A stretch of 64,000 bases of DNA from Prevotella sp. E13-27 (GTDB taxonomy: Bacteria > Bacteroidota > Bacteroidia > Bacteroidales > Bacteroidaceae), in assembly GCF_023217965.1 (NCBI RefSeq), contig NZ_JALPSC010000001.1:62001-126000 (forward strand). The letters run 5' to 3'. Below, piece by piece: positions 30,177-36,547 of the stretch. Positions within the stretch are counted from its first letter, which is position 1. Every line of letters begins with the position of its first letter. The position numbers were made by a program, and so were the translations under genes. Under the pieces are notes generated by a model. It was given only the letters and a program-made list of their open reading frames with translations, did not search any database and was not told the origin of the DNA.

Positions 30177-30207
30177 CTAACTATTTTCCATCCATCAAAG
30201 CATGTCT

Positions 30208-30383
30208 TTCACAGTTTCACAATTCACAGTTTTTTTTCTAAGGGGTACCCCCGTAGATAGAGTATTTTTATACTATATCTATTTATATTATTATATATAT
30301 ATTTATATATATTAACATTCCTTATTCAAGTCTTATCCCACCACCCCTCATTTTTTTAATTGTGAATTGTGAATCTGTGAATG
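30208..30383. repeat. MITE-like AT-rich element with inverted ends
   Basis: Left arm TTCACAGTTTCACAATTCAC (from 30208) and right arm GTGAATTGTGAATCTGTGAA (to 30381) are imperfect inverted repeats around a roughly 110-bp AT-rich core containing the palindrome GGGGTACCCC. No reading frame is present. It occupies most of the gap between the symporter and the DUF3791 gene; the remaining stretch (30384-30550) shows only two similar GCGTTTA/TTAAACGCT patches. Confidence 0.6.
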
Positions 30384-30550
30384 ACGAGCTATCCGCCACG
30401 CCTACCCATTTTCCTAACCCACTCTTTTTCAACATTTTAGTCTTATGGCATCGATTATCGCGTTCTTACCAATCGCTCCCAGCGTTTAGTTAAAATACCT
30501 TCAGCGTTCTTATTAAACGCTCGAAAAAACCACTTTTTCATGCTATTTTC

Positions 30551-30580
30551 TTGGTTTCTCGCATAAAATAACTATTTTTG
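30551..30580 (+). promoter_or_regulatory. Promoter of the DUF3791/DUF3990 module
   Basis: TTG at 30551-30553 and TATTTTTG at 30573-30580 are spaced 19 bases apart, a near-ideal Bacteroidetes promoter. Confidence 0.7.
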
Positions 30581-30633
30581 CAAATGATAACGATGTCTGA
30601 CTACTTAAAGGTAGTAGTGATAAATTAACAAAT

Positions 30634-30858
30634 ATGGCACGAGAAGAGAAAAACATGGTAGGCTACACAGTGGCGCTCATTAGCGAATTCGCCCAACATT
30701 TCGGCGTAAATCCTCGCCAAGCCTATGCTTACCTTAAGCGATTCAAGGGCATGGAGCATCTGCGTGAACACTACGGTGTACTGCACACCCAGTCATTCTC
30801 CGACAGCGTCGAAGCACTGGCACAGGTCTGCGCAAACAATGGAGGACAGCTACTATGA
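30634..30858 (+). CDS. DUF3791-type small protein
   Basis: 74 residues, helical. The sequence (MVGYTVALISEFAQHFGVNPRQAYAYLKRFKGMEHLREHYGVLHTQS...) fits the DUF3791 family. These usually precede a DUF3990 gene, a predicted ADP-ribosyltransferase-like toxin, and are read as antitoxin-like. The TGA stop overlaps the ATG of the DUF3990 remnant (ATGA), the normal coupling of an intact module. Well preserved although its partner is broken. Confidence 0.72.
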   Translation: MAREEKNMVGYTVALISEFAQHFGVNPRQAYAYLKRFKGMEHLREHYGVLHTQSFSDSVEALAQVCANNGGQLL

Positions 30859-31036
30859 TCAAGCTCTATCACGGTTCGAACATGAAGATTTAGGTGCCCG
30901 ACCTTGGTCACTCCAAACCCTTGGCGGTGTAATCTCATTAGCTCGCTTAGTCGAAGAACTAAAGTATGCCAAGGGCATTACTTTTCAGTATTTCTTCGGT
31001 AGCGAACGAGCATTACAACAACTTAAACGACTTTAA
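30855..31036 (+). pseudogene. Broken DUF3990 (ADP-ribosyltransferase-like toxin) gene
   Basis: Starts MIKLYHGSNMKI, the DUF3990 N-terminus, then meets TAG at 30891. The same frame continues VPDLGHSKP, matching the family's next block, before another stop. The end of the family appears in a different frame (ISLARLVEELKYAKGITFQYFFGSERALQQLKRL, stop at 31036). The central part, about 100 residues, is missing. So there is a nonsense codon, a large internal deletion and a frame change. The open frame 30725-31036 is an accidental join across the lesion, not a gene. Confidence 0.72.
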
Positions 31037-31039
31037 GAC

Positions 31040-31270
31040 ATGACACTGAATTCGCAACAGAAACAGCTAATGAAGGATGACATCTGCGTGGAACTCACAG
31101 GTTACCTCGTAGATGATTACAACTTCTCATCCGAAGAGGCCCTCGACGTTCTCTACACCTCCGAAACTTTCGAACGTCTTCAAGACGATGCCACAGGCCT
31201 TTACTACCAGAGTCCTGGCTACGTTTACTCATTTCTACAAAATGAGCTAAGAAAAGCAACAGTAGCATAG
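31040..31270 (+). CDS. Small helical protein, third gene of the DUF3791/DUF3990 module
   Basis: 76 residues (MTLNSQQKQLMKDDICVELTGYLVDDYNFSSEEALDVLYTSETFERLQDDATGLYYQSPGYVYSFLQNELRK). It starts 3 bases after the end of the toxin remnant. It has the layout of the second small protein that often follows DUF3990 in Bacteroidetes, with a DDxTGLYxQSP segment. Intact. Probably antitoxin-like by position only. Confidence 0.65.
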   Translation: MTLNSQQKQLMKDDICVELTGYLVDDYNFSSEEALDVLYTSETFERLQDDATGLYYQSPGYVYSFLQNELRKATVA

Positions 31271-31348
31271 CTCACTTCTTGGCTCTCCTAACCTCCAAAT
31301 ATTCGTGATATAATTTCATTAAACTCTCCGTTGTTCGGAACAAGGGAA

Positions 31349-31389
31349 AAATATCGGGAACAGAACATTCATGTCCGCTCCCGATATTT
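31349..31389 (-). terminator. Terminator of the triplet-RiPP/tat operon
   Basis: Perfect 11-bp inverted repeat AAATATCGGGA (31349-31359) with TCCCGATATTT (31379-31389), followed on the minus strand by a T run. It lies 10 bases after the tatC stop and marks the operon's end. Confidence 0.8.
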
Positions 31390-31398
31390 AATACAAAC

Positions 31399-32241
31399 CT
31401 ATTTCTTATGTTTCGAATCATATTCAATCCGCCTTACCACCCTAATACTTACTTCATAGAGCAAGTAGAGAGGAATAGAGACTAGTATCAATGTCATTAA
31501 GTCTGGTGGAGTAATAATAGCTGCAATCAGCATGATAACGAGGAAAGAATGCTTACGATATTTGGAAAGAAGCTCAGAAGTAATAACGCCCATCTTTCCA
31601 AGGAAATAAGCAATAACGGGCAATTGGAATACTATCCCCATGACCAGTGTCAACGAAGCAAAGGTAGAGATATAAGAATCGAGCGTAATGTTGCTTGTCA
31701 CCTTTGTAGAAACGCTATAAGTACCTAAGAAACGAAAAGAAATAGGAAATAGTATAAAATATGACATCAGCACGCCGAGGATAAACAGCACATAGATAAT
31801 CCCTGCCACCTGTACAGAATACTTTCGCTCATTTTCATAGAGAGCTGGCGATATGTAGCAGAACAATTCATAGAGGATATAAGGGGACGCTCCGAGCAAG
31901 CCAAGATACACTGCCGTCGTGATATGTGTCATAAACTGACTTGACAAATCGGTGGCAATCATTTCAACATGAAACTCGTCGAAATGAAAATCCAAACCTA
32001 TTGACTGGATAGCTGACTCTATCCAGCGATAGGTGCAGAAATCCCACTCACTCGGTGCAAGCAATAAACTCCATGTGGAGTCCTTAAAATAGAACACCAC
32101 TATGGAGATAATGCCGGCAACAGCAAGAATGCGGAAGAGCATTTGGCGGAGTACTTCCAGATGTCCGCCAAAAGTCATCTGATTCGGATTGGAATTACTT
32201 TCCTGCTCCGTTGGCTTCTTTGCGTTCCGCTTCTGCTTCAT
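31399..32241 (-). CDS. tatC: TatC, twin-arginine translocase subunit (RiPP-linked copy)
   Basis: About 280 residues from ATG 32241, which overlaps tatA; ATG 32178 (MTFGGHLEVLR) just after the tatA stop is an equally plausible start. Six transmembrane helices. TatC signatures include the N-terminal FGGHLEVLRQ segment with the Glu of the signal-binding site, QFMTHITTAVYLGLLGASPYILYELFCYISPALY, FLGTY and the last-helix FQLPVIAYFLGKMGV. It forms the signal-peptide receptor of the Tat translocon. It closes the operon that begins with the radical SAM genes and includes two Tat-signal precursors, so it is probably dedicated to them. A second tatC is at 55872-56618. Confidence 0.94.
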   Translation of the reverse strand: MKQKRNAKKPTEQESNSNPNQMTFGGHLEVLRQMLFRILAVAGIISIVVFYFKDSTWSLLLAPSEWDFCTYRWIESAIQSIGLDFHFDEFHVEMIATDLSSQFMTHITTAVYLGLLGASPYILYELFCYISPALYENERKYSVQVAGIIYVLFILGVLMSYFILFPISFRFLGTYSVSTKVTSNITLDSYISTFASLTLVMGIVFQLPVIAYFLGKMGVITSELLSKYRKHSFLVIMLIAAIITPPDLMTLILVSIPLYLLYEVSIRVVRRIEYDSKHKK

Positions 32242-32416
32242 CCTTCATCTCTTCCGGTTTAGATTCTTCAAGCGGTTCGTTCATGCCCTGCTTGAAACTC
32301 TTAACACCTTTGCCTAAGCCTTTCATAAGCTCAGGCACTTTCTTCCCACCAAAAATGAGCAATGCTACACCTGCAATAAGCAGTAATTCTGTTGTTCCAA
32401 TAAACAAAAGTGTCAT
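32195..32416 (-). CDS. tatA: TatA/E, twin-arginine translocase subunit (RiPP-linked copy)
   Basis: 73 residues from ATG 32416, where the TatA-type N-terminal helix starts (MTLLFIGTTELLLIAGVALLIFGG). It is followed by the hinge FGGKKVPEL, the amphipathic helix [14 protein letters not shown] and an acidic tail. The longer frame upstream is not TatA-like. It forms the Tat pore with TatC, whose gene overlaps its end. The Bacteroidales type has one tatA and no tatB, as seen here. Confidence 0.93.
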   Translation of the reverse strand: MTLLFIGTTELLLIAGVALLIFGGKKVPELMKGLGKGVKSFKQGMNEPLEESKPEEMKDEAEAERKEANGAGK

Positions 32417-32554
32417 GATACGATTTTGATTATTTTTGATTTCTTTGTTGATGTCCAAGTGCCGTTCTCTGAAGAATTCTGCTTGGTACTTTAAAACAAG
32501 AAACAATATTACATTATTTCATGACTCCCTAGATTGTATTCAATTCCTATTTTA

Positions 32555-32836
32555 TTACTTAGAAGTAGCATCTGAATAGTTTTGATAGTTATGATAATTG
32601 CTGTAGTCTCTATAATTACCATAATTATAATAATCCTTATGATTTGAATAGTTATCATAATTTGTATAATCATTATAACACCTATCAACATATTTATTGT
32701 CTACATAACCATCTGAATCCCTTGCCATTATGCTCCCATTGGGAAAAATTGATGCAACGGCAGCAACCATAGCTGTTTGAGCCATTCTTTTGAGTGCCTC
32801 TCGCCTGGAAATATTTTCCTTTTGTTTCATATACAT
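32555..32836 (-). CDS. Tat-signal triplet-repeat precursor peptide, 93 aa
   Basis: 93 residues (ATG at 32830 is an alternative). An N-terminal Tat signal, SRREALKRM at 10-18, is followed by a hydrophobic stretch to about Ala38. After two isolated Tyr-Val-Asp triplets (44-46, 49-51) and Cys53 come twelve contiguous triplets at 54-89 of the form aromatic-X-Asn/Asp. Eleven start with Tyr and one with His (His-Lys-Asp, 66-68). A four-residue tail follows. It has no resemblance to any enzyme. By neighbours (two radical SAM enzymes upstream, tatAC downstream) I read it as a RiPP precursor. It is a divergent twin of the 86-residue protein at 32897. Confidence 0.85.
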   Translation of the reverse strand: MYMKQKENISRREALKRMAQTAMVAAVASIFPNGSIMARDSDGYVDNKYVDRCYNDYTNYDNYSNHKDYYNYGNYRDYSNYHNYQNYSDATSK

Positions 32837-32896
32837 AGATTTTTGAAATTCTTATTTAAATTATATTATTATTTCTACATAGCACATTCCAATTTT

Positions 32897-33157
32897 TCAA
32901 TGGCAGTCAACATAGTCGCCATAATTACTATAGTTATGGTAATTTGAATAGTTTTCATAATTTGTATAGTTACTATAGTTACCATAATTTTTGTAATTAT
33001 CATAGTTTTGATACTTTTCAGTTGAGTTGCTATAGGCAATTGGATTGTTTGCCAGTGCACTCATCCCAGGGAATACAGATACAGCTGCAAAAGCCAAAGC
33101 TGCTTTCGACATTCTTTTTAAAGCATTGCGTCGTGAAATTTTCTCTTTTGTTTCCAT
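32897..33157 (-). CDS. Tat-signal triplet-repeat precursor peptide, 86 aa
   Basis: 86 residues. A ribosome site (AAGGAAC) precedes the ATG at 33157. The Tat signal SRRNALKRM (8-16) and a hydrophobic stretch end at a likely cleavage site, ALA (34-36). The mature part has one isolated Tyr-Ser-Asn (42-44), then twelve contiguous triplets at 49-84: ten Tyr-X-Asn and two Tyr-X-Asp, with X varying among Q, D, K, G, S, T, E, H and V. It ends Cys-His. The constant first and third positions with a variable middle fit substrate motifs of enzymes making three-residue cyclophanes. The chemistry is inference. Confidence 0.87.
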   Translation of the reverse strand: METKEKISRRNALKRMSKAALAFAAVSVFPGMSALANNPIAYSNSTEKYQNYDNYKNYGNYSNYTNYENYSNYHNYSNYGDYVDCH

Positions 33158-33183
33158 AATAAAGTTCCTTTTGAGATTAATAA

Positions 33184-34278
33184 TTACGTGTATTTAAGAC
33201 CTGTTATTGGTTCAAAGTATTTCTTTAAGAAATATTTAGTAGAATAGCACCATTCAGACTTCATTTGTATATCTCCTTTAACATTCCATCCATCCAAAGG
33301 ACAACCTCCATGACAAATGGTAAAATATTCACAGCCTTTACATTCTCCATTCAATAATACTTTGTCTCTTTCCTGAAGTTTTTTTCGATACGGATGATTA
33401 AAAGCTTCTTCTATTGAGATGTCTTTAATATTACCGATGTTGAACAAGTCCCACTCAGAGGATCTTCCACAATGGGATAATTCTCCAGAAGGGCCTATAT
33501 AAAGATGTGAGTAGGCACAATTAGAATCACTACAAACAAGTCCTTCATTTGTTTTGGTATACTTCTCATAATATGATTCAAATGGTTCAATACGGTTTAA
33601 TACCTTTCGCTTCATCCACCACTCAGGACAAATCTGACCCAGAAAATCTGCAAACTCCTTGGCAGAGATTAACACATTATTAGGATCCTCGTGATTAATA
33701 CTATATACAGCATGAATGTTAAACCCTCTACAGCAAGAAAAGTTATGAAGAAGATTAAAAATTTCTAAGGGTTTGTCCAAAACCTGTCGTGTGACAACAT
33801 AGATAAATCCCCAGTACATGTTGTTCTTCTCAAGGAGTTCAATGCCTTTAAAAAATTTCTCATTATATAGTTTGCTATCTCTACTTTTTCCAAGGCCTCT
33901 TATGCCTTTGTACGGTTCAAATGATGTTCCTATCATAGTCATTCCCATCTCTTTAAAAACATCAATTAAATCCTGATTAATAAGAGTTAGGTTCGATTGA
34001 ACATTGAAATCAATTCGTTCACGAGTTGAAGTACAATGATTCTTTAAGAAATCTAAAACCCTTCTATAGAAATGGCTACCTACTATGCAAGGTTCTCCTC
34101 CATGCCATATTATCATCATTCTTTCATTAGGGAAAGCTGATAGATAATCATGCACTTTTGATAGCACTAACTCCAGCAAGTCATATGTGATTGTTAGTGG
34201 CTTCTTCCTCCTAATCACATTGCAATATATGCAATTTGAATTACAGGCTTCGGTCTCCTTGAATATTATTGTTGGCAT
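33184..34278 (-). CDS. Radical SAM/SPASM peptide maturase
   Basis: 364 residues from ATG 34278, one base after the stop of the preceding gene; the longer frame upstream overlaps that gene and lacks family features. The radical SAM cluster is C12-x3-C16-x2-C19 in ACNSNCIYC, with GGEP at 60-63. A C-terminal SPASM domain (about 255-350) has IGPSGELSHCG, GECKGCEYFTICHGGCPLDGW and SEWCYSTKYF for auxiliary 4Fe-4S clusters. This architecture is standard for enzymes that crosslink ribosomal peptides. It is directly upstream of the two triplet-repeat precursors, so it is the best candidate for their modification. Low-GC codon use sets the cluster apart from its neighbours. Confidence 0.92.
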   Translation of the reverse strand: MPTIIFKETEACNSNCIYCNVIRRKKPLTITYDLLELVLSKVHDYLSAFPNERMMIIWHGGEPCIVGSHFYRRVLDFLKNHCTSTRERIDFNVQSNLTLINQDLIDVFKEMGMTMIGTSFEPYKGIRGLGKSRDSKLYNEKFFKGIELLEKNNMYWGFIYVVTRQVLDKPLEIFNLLHNFSCCRGFNIHAVYSINHEDPNNVLISAKEFADFLGQICPEWWMKRKVLNRIEPFESYYEKYTKTNEGLVCSDSNCAYSHLYIGPSGELSHCGRSSEWDLFNIGNIKDISIEEAFNHPYRKKLQERDKVLLNGECKGCEYFTICHGGCPLDGWNVKGDIQMKSEWCYSTKYFLKKYFEPITGLKYT

Positions 34279-34279
34279 A

Positions 34280-35104
34280 TCAGTAAAGCATTTCGTAAAT
34301 TGTTGACATGACTTCTTGACAATCTTCAAATCTATTATGATATACACCAGAACATATTTTAAAATTGGGACATTTACTGCATCTGTCTTCAGCATCAAAA
34401 TGGTTATAAAATCTCAACTTCTTGTATTCCAATGAAATATTATCAAAATCAATCCGCGAGAGTTCTTCAATTGTCCTACCAATATGTTTTTTTTGTTCAA
34501 ATTCACTTCTGAGATATATTTCCCCATCAGGTTCTATATGAACAAAGATATCTGGCGAATTAAAGTAGAATTTATTGATGTCCACATATCTGCTTTTGTC
34601 CCCAATTTCTTGTTGAATAAATCCAAAAGGTTCTATGTGAGCATGTGGTACAGGTGACAAATATGAGTATGTTGCAAGTTCAATAAAATCGTCTTTATCA
34701 ATATTTTTGTCGTTATCAAATTGTAATCCAGACTTGTACCCACATGAAGATAGAATCTTCAATAAGATTACAAGATCAGGAGTATCTACAGAGAAAAGAT
34801 ATGTAATAAAAGATGAGTGATTTTGCTTCCCAGATTGTTCCAAAGCTTTTATAACCGATAACATGTCTCCATTGAACATACAATTTATATACATGTTTAC
34901 GGAAGGATTAATATTCATATCTAGTAGCGCCACAACATCGATGTTATTCAATTCGCACAGAATTGATATACATTGACTTTGCTCTTTCGCAATCTCTAAT
35001 GCATTATGAATCTGGTCAGCATCCTCAACTCTTATTACAAAGCGATAGTTTGCAATGTTTAGTTTGGGATATAATTCAATGGGTATTATTAGAACTGGTT
35101 TCAT
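34280..35104 (-). CDS. Radical SAM-cluster partner protein without the CxxxCxxC motif
   Basis: 274 residues. The N-terminal half has no CxxxCxxC and no GGEP, but the C-terminal part (HIEPDGEIYLRSEFEQKKHIGRTIEE... and Cys242, 245, 251, 262 in RCSKCPNFKICSG...DC) looks like a degenerate SPASM/twitch domain. It resembles in layout the pseudo-radical-SAM proteins described for GG-Bacteroidales peptide systems. It overlaps the upstream radical SAM stop by ATGA and is one base from the downstream maturase. Probably a substrate-binding or scaffold partner; this is inference. Confidence 0.65.
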   Translation of the reverse strand: MKPVLIIPIELYPKLNIANYRFVIRVEDADQIHNALEIAKEQSQCISILCELNNIDVVALLDMNINPSVNMYINCMFNGDMLSVIKALEQSGKQNHSSFITYLFSVDTPDLVILLKILSSCGYKSGLQFDNDKNIDKDDFIELATYSYLSPVPHAHIEPFGFIQQEIGDKSRYVDINKFYFNSPDIFVHIEPDGEIYLRSEFEQKKHIGRTIEELSRIDFDNISLEYKKLRFYNHFDAEDRCSKCPNFKICSGVYHNRFEDCQEVMSTIYEMLY

Positions 35105-36060
35105 GATTTCTTATTTATTACGTGAGAGATACAACCGGCTGTACACACATTTTTTTTACGATAATTGCAGGATGTGCAACTTTCATAAATTCCTTCATTA
35201 TTTCTCATTTCATACATTTTTTTAGTATAGAAGTCGTTGATTTCGCGCATTGAATCGAACTCAAAAACGCTTCTTCTGTTGATGCTAGATAGAGGAAAAC
35301 AACTCCATACAGACATGTCTGGACCAATATCTATGGCTGGACCGCATTTAAATTCAAGACGGCCATTAGACCAAAGAAACATTTCCCCCAATTGTTTTTC
35401 TGTGAAAATACACAAGGGAAAACCGCAATCAAAACCAATCTCAATATTCTCTTTCTTATATTTCTCATAGAAATACGATAGTCTTTCCGCTACTTTAGGG
35501 AAATCAACAGGAGGAATGCAATGGTTCGGTTGATTGGGAATGGGATGAGCCAAGCCGAGTCGAATATGATTCTTCAATTTATATTTTCTAATATATTCAA
35601 TAAGGAAATCAAAAGAGAAATCCAATTCGTAGATATTAAAACTCAGATTAGTTCGTTCTCCAAAAGTTTCCAAGAATAGATTTACCTTGGTTAGTTCATT
35701 AGCTGGAGATTTCGCAGGATCATTAACGTTACAAATAAACTGATAATTTAGATCTTTATATGATAGTTCTTTTTTAATAACCTCGAATTTCTTGTCTGTC
35801 GTAATTCCACTAGTAAAGATTGATGAATGAATTCCTCTTTTGGAGAGATAATAAATAAACTCTGAAAAATGCGGATGAAGAAGTGGTTCACCGCCTAATA
35901 GAGAAATATGGTGATCTCCAGACTTTAAAATAAAGTCAGCAAGATAAATTAGATTGTCCCAAGAAAGCATATCTTTAGGAGAGACCTCACCCATATACTT
36001 TTGTGCAAAGCAATAAGGGCATGATCTTACGCAGAGTTGAGTTAGAAGAACATTTGCCAT
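35101..36060 (-). CDS. Radical SAM protein with C-terminal twitch/SPASM-like cysteines
   Basis: 319 residues, first gene of the operon. The cluster motif is C10-x3-C14-x2-C17 (CVRSCPYC), with GGEP at 56-59. The C-terminus has FKCGPAIDIGPDMSVWSCFP and ESCTSCNYRKKNVCTAGC, consistent with an auxiliary cluster. It may add a second modification, or act with the 33184-34278 maturase. The His-Xaa-Ser (Hxs) systems also carry two radical SAM proteins and a repeat precursor, but the sequences here did not bring a named family to mind. It follows the structured leader RNA directly. Confidence 0.88.
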   Translation of the reverse strand: MANVLLTQLCVRSCPYCFAQKYMGEVSPKDMLSWDNLIYLADFILKSGDHHISLLGGEPLLHPHFSEFIYYLSKRGIHSSIFTSGITTDKKFEVIKKELSYKDLNYQFICNVNDPAKSPANELTKVNLFLETFGERTNLSFNIYELDFSFDFLIEYIRKYKLKNHIRLGLAHPIPNQPNHCIPPVDFPKVAERLSYFYEKYKKENIEIGFDCGFPLCIFTEKQLGEMFLWSNGRLEFKCGPAIDIGPDMSVWSCFPLSSINRRSVFEFDSMREINDFYTKKMYEMRNNEGIYESCTSCNYRKKNVCTAGCISHVINKKS

Positions 36061-36089
36061 ATATGCAGTTTTTTAAAATCGATTCTATT

Positions 36090-36371
36090 AGCCGTGCATC
36101 TGATATTAGGGGCACAAAGAATGGCGTGGCCACTCTTATGCACTTACCTAAGGGGCAGACGTAGGAAAATGGAACCCCTCACTTCATACAAGAATGCAAC
36201 CACGCCAAGGCGTGTGCATAGCTAATGCTAGAAGTGAGGAATAGCCTTCCATCGGCCTTTCCCTTTGCTTTCTTAAATCGAACTATTCCTAAACAGATTT
36301 CCTACGTCTTTTCGGTAAGTGCGAAATAAAAGCTAATGCATCTGCGGTTCGGGATTTCTCCCCGATACCGC
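36090..36371 (-). ncRNA. Highly structured leader or small RNA upstream of the radical SAM operon
   Basis: On the minus strand, from just after the promoter, the roughly 280-base stretch folds by perfect complementarities. A 5' hairpin is 36344-36353 with 36361-36371. Two long-range helices follow: 36140-36148 with 36314-36322 (9 bp) and 36158-36168 with 36298-36308 (11 bp). Inside them two more pair: 36237-36244 with 36283-36290, and 36178-36185 with 36231-36238, the latter enclosing a CACG/CGTG hairpin near 36201-36214. AGCTAATGC occurs twice (36220-36228, 36331-36339). No terminator is visible before the gene at 36060, so a cis leader is favoured. It lacks the hallmarks of tmRNA, RNase P, SRP, TPP or cobalamin elements. 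Confidence 0.65.
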
Positions 36372-36373
36372 TA

Positions 36374-36404
36374 CAAAGATAGAGAAAATATTTTAATCCT
36401 GCAA
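36374..36404 (-). promoter_or_regulatory. Promoter of the triplet-RiPP operon and its leader RNA
   Basis: TATCTTTG on the minus strand (36374-36381) matches TAnnTTTG, with TTG at 36402-36404 spaced 20 bases upstream. Transcription would start a few bases before the first hairpin of the leader, leaving a leader of about 310 bases. Confidence 0.75.
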
Positions 36405-36484
36405 GTTTTTCGCAAATAAAATGCTAAAAAACATAGACACAAGTCTGTTTCAGTAATTAGTTTATGTTAGAAAACCACAAAAAA

Positions 36485-36529
36485 CTGGCTCACCAGTAAT
36501 CCCTGATCAAGGATTTAATGGTGAGCCAG
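36485..36529 (-). terminator. Terminator of the AbiE-type operon
   Basis: Perfect 11-bp stem CTGGCTCACCA (36485-36495) with TGGTGAGCCAG (36519-36529), with an inner AATCC/GGATT stem and six T on the minus strand after it. It lies 19 bases beyond the toxin stop and separates this operon from the RiPP promoter. Confidence 0.85.
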
Positions 36530-36547
36530 ATTTGCTGCTGTACATTC

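Noticed and set aside
30725..31036. 103-codon frame that looks like a gene between two small proteins
   Set aside because: Its first part is out-of-frame DUF3791 sequence; only the tail matches DUF3990. It is a chance join across a broken gene.
32509..33060. Ile/Thr/Met-rich frames opposite or out of phase with the precursors
   Set aside because: They are shifted readings of the Tyr-X-Asn codon repeats, without start sites or family features.
36090..36371. Leader RNA as tmRNA, RNase P, SRP, TPP or cobalamin element
   Set aside because: None of the diagnostic conserved blocks of these RNAs is visible; the 6S-type single long hairpin also does not fit the branched fold.
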